NCBI RefSeq assembly: GCF_000067045.1 | Contig: NC_010125.1 | Location: 3,326,001-3,390,000 of the forward strand | Origin: Gluconacetobacter diazotrophicus PA1 5 | GTDB lineage: Bacteria; Pseudomonadota; Alphaproteobacteria; Acetobacterales; Acetobacteraceae | Length of the DNA stretch: 64,000 nt | Direction of reading: 5' to 3' | Part shown: positions 33,875 through 41,324 of the stretch, one piece after another | Layout of the letters: the number at the start of each line of letters is the position of its first letter | Numbering within the stretch: the stretch's first letter is position 1 | Translations under genes and position numbers: made by a program | The notes under the pieces: generated by a model | The model's database searches: none | What the model saw: only the letters and a program-made list of their open reading frames with translations | Told to the model about the DNA's origin: nothing

Positions 33875-35037
33875 CGTTTCCCGCCGTCCAGCACCGCCAT
33901 CAGTTCGGCCGCCGCCGCGTCGTCCGGGTCGCCCTGCGGGGCGGCCAGGGCGGCCGCCACGGCGCGGAAGCCGGCCCGTTGCAGGGCGGCGCTGCGTTCG
34001 TCGGTCAGCAGGCGCAGCACGGTGGCGGCCAGCAGGTCGGGGCGGCAGCGATCCTGCAGCAGTTCCGGCACCAGCCGGTGCCCGGCCAGCAGGTTAACCA
34101 TGGCGACATAAGGCACGCGGATCAGCCGCCGCGCCATCGCCGCCGTCAGCGGATTGACGCGATAGGTCACGGCCATCGGCACGCCGGCCAGCGCCAGTTC
34201 CAGGGTTGAGGTGCCCGACTTGGTCAGCGCCGCGCCGGCGGCGGCGAAGGCATCATGCTTCTCGTCCAGGTCGGTCACGATGATCGGCTTCATGGGCCAG
34301 TCGGCCACGCCGCGCCGCACGGTCTCGGCCACCACGGCCGAGACCGGCACCACCGGCACGATTCCGGGGCAGGTCGCGGCCAGGATGCGCAGCGTCCGCC
34401 CCAGCACCGGCAGCAGGCGCGGGGCCTCGGACCGGCGGCTGCCGGGCATCAGGATCAGGATCGGCGTGCCGGGCGCAATGCCATGCCGGGCGCGAAACGC
34501 CGCGCCGTCGCCCCGCCCCGCCCCGGATTGCAGGACCGGATGGCCGACGAACCGGGCCTCCAGCCCGTGACGGCCGAAGAAGGCGGGTTCGAACGGCAGC
34601 AGGCACAGCAGGCGGTCCCACAGGCCGGGAAATTCGCGCACCCGATGCTCGCGCCACGCCCAGACCTGCGGCGCGACATAATGAACCCGGGGAATCCCCT
34701 CGCCCTCGATCCGGCGCAGCAGCCGCAGCGTGAAGCCGGGACTGTCGATCGTCACCACCAGGTCGGGCCGGGTCTGGCGAATATGCTCCACCGCCTGGTC
34801 CAGCCGGCGGGACAGATGCCGGATGCGCGGCAGCACCTCGACCAGGCCCATCACCGCCAGGTCGCGCAGCGGGAACAGGCTGCGCAGGCCGGCTTCCTCC
34901 ATCCGCGCGCCGCCGACACCGGCGAAGCGCAGGGTCGGATCGCGGCGGCGCAGCGCCGCCATCAGGCGCGCGCCCAGCACATCGCCGCTGGCCTCGCCCG
35001 CCAGAAGCCAGACCGTCCGCCCGGCCGCAGCGTTCAT
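33871..35037 (-). CDS. lpxB: Lipid-A-disaccharide synthase LpxB
   Basis: GT19 enzyme that joins UDP-diacylglucosamine and lipid X at the inner membrane. The 388-residue protein shows LLAGEASGDVLGARLM at the N-terminus, FAGVGGARMEEAGL, VVTIDSPGFTLRLLRR, HYVAPQVWAWREHRV and, in the donor site, LILMPGSRRSEAPRLLPVL and TKSGTSTLELALAGVPMAVTYRVNPLT. It overlaps pheT by four bases and so forms the end of the pheST operon rather than sitting with lpxD-fabZ-lpxA as is usual. The start is ATG at 35037. Confidence 0.96.
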   Translation of the reverse strand: MNAAAGRTVWLLAGEASGDVLGARLMAALRRRDPTLRFAGVGGARMEEAGLRSLFPLRDLAVMGLVEVLPRIRHLSRRLDQAVEHIRQTRPDLVVTIDSPGFTLRLLRRIEGEGIPRVHYVAPQVWAWREHRVREFPGLWDRLLCLLPFEPAFFGRHGLEARFVGHPVLQSGAGRGDGAAFRARHGIAPGTPILILMPGSRRSEAPRLLPVLGRTLRILAATCPGIVPVVPVSAVVAETVRRGVADWPMKPIIVTDLDEKHDAFAAAGAALTKSGTSTLELALAGVPMAVTYRVNPLTAAMARRLIRVPYVAMVNLLAGHRLVPELLQDRCRPDLLAATVLRLLTDERSAALQRAGFRAVAAALAAPQGDPDDAAAAELMAVLDGGKR

Positions 35038-37496
35038 CCCCGCAGCGTGGCGCCGCAGGCCCGCGTCACGGCGGCCACGACCTTGTCCGACACCGCATCG
35101 ATCTCGGCATCGGTCAGGCTGCGCGCGACGGGTTGCAGCGTCACCTCGACGCCCAGGGATTTATGGCCCTCGGGCACCTTGTCGCCCTCGTACACGTCGA
35201 ACAGGCGCACGGCGGAAATCAGCGTCCGCTCCGCCCCGCGCGCCGCGCGCAGCACGGATTCGGCCGCCACGTCCCGCGCGACGAGGAAGGCGAAGTCGCG
35301 ATGCACCGGCTGGAACGGCGACAGCTCGGGCGGCGACCGGCGCCGGCGCTTGGGCTCGGCGATCGCATCCAGGAACAGTTCGAACCCGACCACCGGCTGG
35401 TCCAGGCCGCGCCCGGCCAGCAGTGCGGGATGCAACTGGCCGAACCAGCCCAGGACGATGCGCGGCCCCTGCCGGATGACGCCCGACCGGCCCGGGTGAT
35501 AATGGCCCGGCGCGTCGGCCGTCACACTCACGCCCTCGACCGGCGCCCCCAGGGCCGCCAGCACCGCCATGGCATCGGCCTTGACGTCCCACAGGCTGAC
35601 CGGATCGGCGCCGCCGCCCGGCACGCGCGGGGCATGGCCGCTGCGCAGGCCGGCGGCGATCAGCGTCTGCCCGTCGGCGGAAAAGCCTGGCCCCACCTCG
35701 AACAGGCCCAGGTCGGGATAGCCGCGCGCGCTGTTCCGCTCGACGGCGGACAGCAGGTTGACCATCGGCGTGGGGCGCATCTGGTCCAGGTCTGCGGCGA
35801 TCGGGTTCAGCAGGCGCAGGCTTTCCGGCACCGCGCCGAACTGCGCGCTGGCCCCGTGGGCGGCGAAGGAATAGCCCACGGTTTCCAGCATGCCGCGCGC
35901 GGCCAGCACCCGCCGCGCGGTGGCCGCGCGCACCTGGCGCGGGACCAGCGCCGGCAGCGGCACCGCGGAAAGCGCCGGCAGCGACACGGGCGGGATCGAA
36001 TCCAGCCCGCGCAGACGCAGGATCTCCTCGATCAGGTCGCATTCGGAATCGACGGCGATGGCGCCCTCGGCCGCGATCCGCGCCCGTTCGGGCGACAGGT
36101 CCGGTCCCTGGTCCAGGACCATGGGCATGGCGACGTCGTTGCGCCAGGACGGCACATCCACCACCACGCCGTCTTCATCCCGCATCCGCACCGCGAAGCC
36201 CAGGGCCTCCAGCGACGCCACCACCGCATCGGGAGACACGTCCACGCCCCCCAGCCCGGCGATGCGGGCGAAGCGCAGCCGGGCCTCGCGCTGCCAGGCC
36301 GGCGGCGCACCGGCCGAGACGACCTCGCTCGCCTCGCCGCCGCACAGATCGACGATCATGCGCGTGGCGGCTTCCAGCGCCGCGACCGGCAGCGCCTGGT
36401 CCACCCCGCGCTCGAACCGGTGGCGCGCGTCGGAATGCAGGCCCAGCCGGCGGCCGCTGAGCGCGATGCGCACCGGGTCGAACAGCGCGCATTCGACGAA
36501 GACAGTGGTCGTCGCCTCGGTCACGCCGGTCCCCTCGCCGCCCATGATGCCGGCCAGGGACTGCACCCCGGCGGCATCGGCGATCACGCAATCCTCGGGC
36601 GACACCACGACGTCGCGTCCGTCCAGCGCGCGGAAGGTCTCGCCCGCGCCACGGCAGATCGTCAGCCGGTCGCCGGTCACGCGATCCACGTCGAACACAT
36701 GCAGCGGACGGCCCAGGTCGAAGGCGAAGAAATTGGTGATGTCCACCAGGGCCGAGATCGGACGCAGGCCGATCGCCCGCAGCCGGTTCTGCAGCCATTC
36801 GGGGCTGGGGCCGTTGCGCACGCCGCGAATGGCGCGCCCCAGAACCCAGGGACAGGCCTCGGGAAAGTCGTTGGCCCACGCCAGGGGGGAGTCGAACGTG
36901 CCCTCGACCGTCTCGGCCAGCCAGGGACGCAGATGCCCGATGCCGGCCGCCGCCAGGTCGCGGGCGATCCCGCGCACCGCCAGCGCGTCGCCCCGGTTCG
37001 GGGTCACGGCGATTTCGATCACCGGGTCGTCCAGTCCGGCGAAATCGGCATAGGACTGGCCGGGCGCGGTGCCGTCGGGCAGTTCGGCGATGCCGTCATG
37101 CGCCTCGCCCAGCCCCAGTTCGCGCAGCGAACACAGCATGCCGCCGCTGGTCTCGCCCCGGATCGCGCCGGCCTTGATGGTGATGTCCAGGCCGGGGATG
37201 TACGTGCCCGGCGGGGCGAAGATGACCGACAGGCCGGTGCGGGCATTGGGCGCGCCGCAGACCACCTGCACCGGGTCGAACCCCGGCCCCGCATCGACGC
37301 GGCAGACGCGCAGGCGGTCGGCATTGGGGTGCTGCACCGCCTCGACGATGCGGGCGGTGCGGAAGGGCGCCAGCGCCGCCCCCGGGTCCTCGACGCCCTC
37401 GACCTCCAGCCCGATCGTGTTCAGCTTGGCGCAGATCTCGTCGGTCGTGGCGGTGGTGTCCAGATGGTCGCGCAGCCAGGACAGGGTGAACTTCAT
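35034..37496 (-). CDS. pheT: Phenylalanyl-tRNA synthetase beta subunit
   Basis: Large structural subunit of the (alpha beta)2 enzyme that charges tRNA-Phe. The 820 residues show the typical order: an N-terminal MKFTLSWLRDHLDTTATTDEICAKL, a tRNA-binding (EMAP-like) domain with VVCGAPNARTGLSVIFAPPG, the B3/B4 editing domain, the B5 domain, a degenerate synthetase core, and a C-terminal FDX-ACB domain (SPFQPVHRDFAFLVARDV...SLGVEVTLQP). It follows pheS by three bases. Length and domain order are normal. Confidence 0.97.
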   Translation of the reverse strand: MKFTLSWLRDHLDTTATTDEICAKLNTIGLEVEGVEDPGAALAPFRTARIVEAVQHPNADRLRVCRVDAGPGFDPVQVVCGAPNARTGLSVIFAPPGTYIPGLDITIKAGAIRGETSGGMLCSLRELGLGEAHDGIAELPDGTAPGQSYADFAGLDDPVIEIAVTPNRGDALAVRGIARDLAAAGIGHLRPWLAETVEGTFDSPLAWANDFPEACPWVLGRAIRGVRNGPSPEWLQNRLRAIGLRPISALVDITNFFAFDLGRPLHVFDVDRVTGDRLTICRGAGETFRALDGRDVVVSPEDCVIADAAGVQSLAGIMGGEGTGVTEATTTVFVECALFDPVRIALSGRRLGLHSDARHRFERGVDQALPVAALEAATRMIVDLCGGEASEVVSAGAPPAWQREARLRFARIAGLGGVDVSPDAVVASLEALGFAVRMRDEDGVVVDVPSWRNDVAMPMVLDQGPDLSPERARIAAEGAIAVDSECDLIEEILRLRGLDSIPPVSLPALSAVPLPALVPRQVRAATARRVLAARGMLETVGYSFAAHGASAQFGAVPESLRLLNPIAADLDQMRPTPMVNLLSAVERNSARGYPDLGLFEVGPGFSADGQTLIAAGLRSGHAPRVPGGGADPVSLWDVKADAMAVLAALGAPVEGVSVTADAPGHYHPGRSGVIRQGPRIVLGWFGQLHPALLAGRGLDQPVVGFELFLDAIAEPKRRRRSPPELSPFQPVHRDFAFLVARDVAAESVLRAARGAERTLISAVRLFDVYEGDKVPEGHKSLGVEVTLQPVARSLTDAEIDAVSDKVVAAVTRACGATLRG

Positions 37497-37499
37497 CGA

Positions 37500-38570
37500 T
37501 CACAGACCTTCATGCAGCAGGGCCGGCGACAGCGGGCTGGCGCCGTAATGGCGCAGCCAGCGCACATCGCTTTCGTAGAACGAACGCAGGTCGGGTATCC
37601 CGTGGCGCAGCATCGTCAGGCGCTCGATCCCCATCCCGAAGGCGAAGCCCTGCCATTCGCGCGGGTCCAGGCCGCAATTGGCCAGCACGCGCGGATGCAC
37701 CATGCCCGAGCCCAGGACCTCCAGCCAGTCGTCGCCGCCGCCGATCTCGCCGCTCTTGCGCGACCAGCCGATATCGACCTCCATCGACGGCTCGGTGAAG
37801 GGGAAATACGACGCCCGGAAGCGCACCGGCAGGTCGGGATTGCCGAAATAGGCGCGCAGGAAGTCGGTCAGGCACCCTTTCAGGTGCGCCAGCGTGATGC
37901 CCCGGTCGATGACCAGCCCCTCGCACTGGTGGAACATCGGCGAATGGGTGGCGTCATGGTCGGCGCGATAGGTCCGGCCGGGCGCGATGATGCGGATCGG
38001 CGGCTCCTCGCCCAGCATGGTGCGGATCTGCACGCCCGAGGTCTGGGTACGCAGCACGCGCTCCTGCGACGTCCCTTCCCGGGCGGGCAGGTAGAACGTG
38101 TCCTGGTCGGTGCGGGCCGGATGGTGGTCGGGCGTATTCAGGGCCGAGAAATTGTGCCAGTCGGTCTCGATATCCGGCCCTTCGGCCACCTTGAAGCCCA
38201 TGGCGCCGAAAATGGCGGCCATTTCCTCCATCGTCCGGCTGATCGGATGGATCGCGCCCGAAGATTCGGGGCGGACCGGCAGGGTGACGTCCACCCGTTC
38301 GGCCGCCAGGCGCGCATTCAGGATCGCGCTTTCGATCTCCGCCCCGCGGGCCTCGATCTCGCGCGTCAGGTCGTCGCGCAGCCGGTTGACCGCGGCGCCG
38401 CGCAGCTTGCGCGCCTCGGGCGTCATCCGGCCCAGTTCCTTCAGCAGCGCGGTCAGCCGCCCGGACTTGCCCAGCGTGCCGACACGCACCGCGTCCCATT
38501 CCCGCCGGTCGGTGGCGGCGGCCAGCGCGGCCAGCGTCTCCTGCCGCAGGGTTTCGAGATCGTCGCTCAT
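37500..38570 (-). CDS. pheS: Phenylalanyl-tRNA synthetase alpha subunit
   Basis: Catalytic class II subunit. The N-terminal coiled coil (MSDDLETLRQETLAALAAAT) binds tRNA. The catalytic core shows HPISRTMEEMAAIFGAMGF, FYLPAREGTSQERVLRTQTSGVQIRTM (motif 2 region), FRASYFPFTEPSMEVDIGW and GFAFGMGIERLTML (motif 3). The 356-residue length is normal. Between this gene and rplT upstream is a strong terminator-like hairpin, so part of pheST expression probably depends on read-through or on a promoter in the 95 bases after the hairpin. Confidence 0.97.
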   Translation of the reverse strand: MSDDLETLRQETLAALAAATDRREWDAVRVGTLGKSGRLTALLKELGRMTPEARKLRGAAVNRLRDDLTREIEARGAEIESAILNARLAAERVDVTLPVRPESSGAIHPISRTMEEMAAIFGAMGFKVAEGPDIETDWHNFSALNTPDHHPARTDQDTFYLPAREGTSQERVLRTQTSGVQIRTMLGEEPPIRIIAPGRTYRADHDATHSPMFHQCEGLVIDRGITLAHLKGCLTDFLRAYFGNPDLPVRFRASYFPFTEPSMEVDIGWSRKSGEIGGGDDWLEVLGSGMVHPRVLANCGLDPREWQGFAFGMGIERLTMLRHGIPDLRSFYESDVRWLRHYGASPLSPALLHEGL

Positions 38571-38647
38571 GGCACCTCGCTGGGAACGGACATTATGGAC
38601 TTGGCGGATACAGGCTCCGCCTTTCGGAATAAACCCCAGAAATGCAA

Positions 38648-38675
38648 AACGGGCCGCCCCTGGGGGCGGCCCGTT
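38648..38675 (-). terminator. Intrinsic terminator or attenuator between rplT and pheS
   Basis: Read on the minus strand, AACGGGCCGCCCC / GGGGCGGCCCGTT forms a 13-bp perfect stem with a tiny loop, followed by TTGCATTTC (TTTT including stem bases). This is the best intrinsic terminator in the window. It lies 25 bases after rplT. A second, weaker dyad (GGCGGA-N7-TCCGCC at 38603-38621) follows before pheS. Confidence 0.8.
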
Positions 38676-38699
38676 CCGGCATGCGATCGAAGGAAAGGA

Positions 38700-39059
38700 T
38701 CAGGCGGCCAGGGCGGCCTGGGCCTTCTTCACGATCTCGGCGAAGGTCGCGGCATCGTCGAACGCGATGGCGGCCAGCACCTTGCGGTCGATTTCGATCC
38801 CGGCCTTGTCCAGGCCGAAGATGAACTTGCTGTAGGTCAGCCCGTGCTCGCGGACCGCGGCGTTGATACGCTGGATCCACAGCGCGCGGAAATCGCGCTT
38901 CTTGTTGCGACGGTCGCGATAGGCATAGCGCAGGGCCTTTTCCAGGCGCTCCAGCGCAATGCGATAATTGGTCGAGGAGCGGCCGCGGAAGCCCTTGGAC
39001 TGCTCGAGAACCTTCTTGTGACGGGCGTGGGTGGTCACACCCCGCTTAACACGTGCCAT
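38700..39059 (-). CDS. rplT: 50S ribosomal protein L20
   Basis: Assembly protein of the large ribosomal subunit. The 119-residue sequence is textbook: [29 protein letters not shown] at the N-terminus, then [24 protein letters not shown] and [21 protein letters not shown] at the C-terminus. It is 14 bases after rpmI. In many bacteria L20 represses its own operon by binding the leader mRNA, but I cannot show that here. Confidence 0.98.
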   Translation of the reverse strand: MARVKRGVTTHARHKKVLEQSKGFRGRSSTNYRIALERLEKALRYAYRDRRNKKRDFRALWIQRINAAVREHGLTYSKFIFGLDKAGIEIDRKVLAAIAFDDAATFAEIVKKAQAALAA

Positions 39060-39073
39060 GTCTCAGGTGCTCC

Positions 39074-39277
39074 TTATGCCAGCCCGTAGGGGGCCCACTG
39101 CTTCACAGTCCGACCGTCCATTTCGGTCAGGGTCTGCGAACCGCGGTTCGTGCGCTTCATCTTCTGCGAGCGGTTGATCAGGCCGTGGCGCTTGTTGCCC
39201 GGCCCGGCCAGCACCTTGCCGGTCGCGGTGATCTTGAACCGCTTCTTGACCGACGACTTGGTCTTCATCTTGGGCAT
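39074..39277 (-). CDS. rpmI: 50S ribosomal protein L35
   Basis: A 67-residue, highly basic ribosomal protein ([20 protein letters not shown] ... KRTNRGSQ). I chose the ATG at 39277, seven bases after AAGGAG; another ATG six bases upstream overlaps the spacing region. It heads the rpmI-rplT unit. The translation factor gene infC, which normally precedes rpmI, is not in this position: a promoter-like sequence and a divergent polyol dehydrogenase gene are found instead. Confidence 0.97.
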   Translation of the reverse strand: MPKMKTKSSVKKRFKITATGKVLAGPGNKRHGLINRSQKMKRTNRGSQTLTEMDGRTVKQWAPYGLA

Positions 39278-39379
39278 TTTCATCTCCTTCGTTGTCAGGC
39301 TGCGGCCGCGAACGGCACTCAGGCAGCAGTCACGGCCGGGCATGCCCATTCCAGGCCCGGACGCGCGAACAGGGGGCTG

Positions 39380-39408
39380 CCTATAAACAAGCCGCGCGCG
39401 CCAATCAA
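39380..39408 (-). promoter_or_regulatory. Sigma-70-type promoter for rpmI-rplT
   Basis: On the minus strand TTGATT and TATAGG are separated by exactly 17 bases. Transcription would start near 39373, leaving a leader of about 95 bases before rpmI. The position fits a ribosomal protein operon that lacks infC. Confidence 0.55.
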
Positions 39409-39540
39409 GCCCCACCGGCCCGATGCGCGATTTCCCCGCCTCGCCCGGGCCGTACGACGCATATGTGACGAAAAGACCCCTGAACCCCCGGCCCGGAACG
39501 CGATAGAGGAATCATATTCCCCCCATCCAGGATCACGCCC

Positions 39541-41061
39541 ATGCCGGCCCCCGACACCATGGCCCCCGATACCAAACCCCTCGACTCTTCCACCCTCGGC
39601 CACCTGCCGCCCGCCATCATCGTCCCGTCCTACGACCGGGGCGCGGTGCGCCCGGGTATCGCCCATCTCAGCGTCGGCAATTTCCACCGCGCGCACCAGG
39701 CCGTCTATATCGACCGCGTCCTGGGGCAGCAGGACAATGCGGGATGGGGCATCCTGGGCGTCGGCGTGATGGACGACGCGCGCGAACGTGCCAAGGCCGA
39801 GTCCCTGCGGGCGCAGGACGGCCTTTACACCCTGACCGAATGCCCGGCGGACGCGCCGGATACCGTCCGCGTCATCGGCTCGATCGTCGAATACCTGCAC
39901 GCCCCCGACGACCGGGCGGCCGCCATCCGCCGCCTGGCCGACCCGGCCATCCGCATCGTCAGCCTGACCGTGACCGAAGGCGGATATTACGTGGACGAAT
40001 CCGGGCAGTTCCAGATCGACCACCCCACGATCGCCGAGGACCTGGCCCGCGACGTGCCGCACACCGTCTTCGGCCTGGCGACCGAGGCGCTGCGCCTGCG
40101 CCGCGATTCCGGCGCCGGCCCGTTCACCATCCTGTCCTGCGACAACCTGCCACATAACGGCCATGTGGCGCGCACCGCCTTCCTGTCCTGGGCCCGCGCC
40201 CGCGACGCGGACCTGGCCGCCTGGGTCGAGGCCCACGTCACCTTTCCCTGCACGATGGTGGACCGTATCACCCCCGCGGTGCGCGACCCCGACATCGCGC
40301 GCCTGGACGCCGCCAGCGGCATCGCGGACCGCGCCCCGGTCTTCTGCGAGGATTTCATCCAGTGGGTGGTCGAGGACACGTTCTGCGCCGGCCGCCCGCC
40401 GCTGGAACAGGTGGGCGTGCTGTTCACCGGCGACGTCGCCCCCTACGAGCGGGTCAAGCTGCGCATGCTCAATGCCTCGCATTCCATGCTGGGGCTGCCG
40501 GGCGTGCTGATGGGATACCGCATCGTCAGCGACATCATGCACAACCCCGATGTCATCGAACTGCTGGAACGCTATCTGGGCCTCGACGCCGAACCGCTGC
40601 TGCAGGCCCCGCCGGGGATGGAACTGCACGAGTACGGCGCGCTGCTGCTGCGCCGGTTCCGCAACCAGGCGATCAGCGACCAGTTGCTGCGCATCGCGTC
40701 GGACAGTGCGTCGAAACTGCCGGTCTTCGTCCGCGACACCGCCGAGGGCACGCTGGCCCGGGGCGGTGACGCCGCGCGCATCGCCTTCCTGCTGGCCTGC
40801 TTTGCCGAATACCTGCGCGGCCGCGACGACAACGGCGCCGCCTATTCCGTCACCGAACCGCATCTGGGCCCCGACGACCTGCCCCTGGCCGGCGACGCCG
40901 ATTCGGCACGGGCGCTGGACATGTCGGTCTTTGCCGGATGGGGGTTGCGCGACCACCCCGATTTCGTCGCCCTGTTCGTCCGCACGCGCGCCGCGATCCG
41001 CGCCGGGGGCACCCGCGCGACCCTACACACACTTGTGACGGAGGCGGACAAGGCCGCCTGA
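39541..41061 (+). CDS. Mannitol dehydrogenase family protein (long-chain polyol dehydrogenase)
   Basis: A 506-residue cytoplasmic NAD(P)-dependent polyol-specific long-chain dehydrogenase. The N-terminal domain has RPGIAHLSVGNFHRAHQAVYIDRVL and WGILGVGVMDDARERAKAESLRAQDGLYTLTE. The catalytic triad K306, N311, H314 is in KLRMLNASHSMLGLPG, and SCDNLPHNGHVARTAFL and PCTMVDRITP are also typical. It resembles the mannitol 2-dehydrogenase of Gluconobacter, which interconverts mannitol and fructose. Arabinitol or another polyol is possible. Divergent from rpmI, it stands alone; two hairpins follow before gcd. Confidence 0.92.
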   Translation: MPAPDTMAPDTKPLDSSTLGHLPPAIIVPSYDRGAVRPGIAHLSVGNFHRAHQAVYIDRVLGQQDNAGWGILGVGVMDDARERAKAESLRAQDGLYTLTECPADAPDTVRVIGSIVEYLHAPDDRAAAIRRLADPAIRIVSLTVTEGGYYVDESGQFQIDHPTIAEDLARDVPHTVFGLATEALRLRRDSGAGPFTILSCDNLPHNGHVARTAFLSWARARDADLAAWVEAHVTFPCTMVDRITPAVRDPDIARLDAASGIADRAPVFCEDFIQWVVEDTFCAGRPPLEQVGVLFTGDVAPYERVKLRMLNASHSMLGLPGVLMGYRIVSDIMHNPDVIELLERYLGLDAEPLLQAPPGMELHEYGALLLRRFRNQAISDQLLRIASDSASKLPVFVRDTAEGTLARGGDAARIAFLLACFAEYLRGRDDNGAAYSVTEPHLGPDDLPLAGDADSARALDMSVFAGWGLRDHPDFVALFVRTRAAIRAGGTRATLHTLVTEADKAA

Positions 41062-41173
41062 CCGGGGATCGAGCGGGGGCCGATCCCAATATCACCAAAA
41101 TGTGAATACGAGTTCAGGTCGAGAAAATCGTTCTGCCCGCCAAAGGGTCCGTTCCGCGTTCCGGCAGCCATGA

Positions 41174-41204
41174 CCGGCAAGGATGCAAAACGCGTCCTTG
41201 CCGG
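41174..41204. repeat. Inverted repeat with 10-bp stem between the polyol dehydrogenase gene and gcd
   Basis: CCGGCAAGGA at 41174-41183 pairs perfectly with TCCTTGCCGG at 41195-41204 around an 11-base, A-rich loop. It is 113 bases after the polyol dehydrogenase stop and 120 before gcd. A terminator stem without a T-tract or a leader structure of gcd are both possible. A GC dyad (CCGCCGG / CCGGCGG, 41205-41223) follows at once. Confidence 0.5.
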
Positions 41205-41236
41205 CCGCCGGTCCGGCCGGCGGGCCGGGTGCGTCG

Positions 41237-41271
41237 CCGCCTTGGCTCATCAGCTTGACCCGCCAAGGCGG
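41237..41271. promoter_or_regulatory. Inverted repeat CCGCCTTGGC-N15-GCCAAGGCGG just upstream of gcd
   Basis: A perfect 10-bp stem with a 15-base loop ends 53 bases before the gcd start. TTGTCA at 41279 could be a -35 element, which would put the repeat immediately upstream of the promoter, as for an operator. If transcription starts further up, it would be an mRNA hairpin instead. No regulator is known from the sequence. Confidence 0.45.
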
Positions 41272-41324
41272 AATGGTCTTGTCAACGAGTTTGCATTTGC
41301 CCCCAACATTTATTCAGGACGTCT

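Noticed and set aside
35133-39089. A plus-strand open frame of 1318 codons opposite pheST and rplT
   Set aside because: It lies wholly antisense to well-identified genes. In DNA this rich in GC, the antisense frame in register with G/C-ending codons rarely meets stops. The translation is Arg/Gln/His-rich with no domain pattern.
39278-39373. L20-type leader RNA
   Set aside because: A 95-base leader exists, but I could not draw the pseudoknot or the rRNA-mimic stem with confidence.
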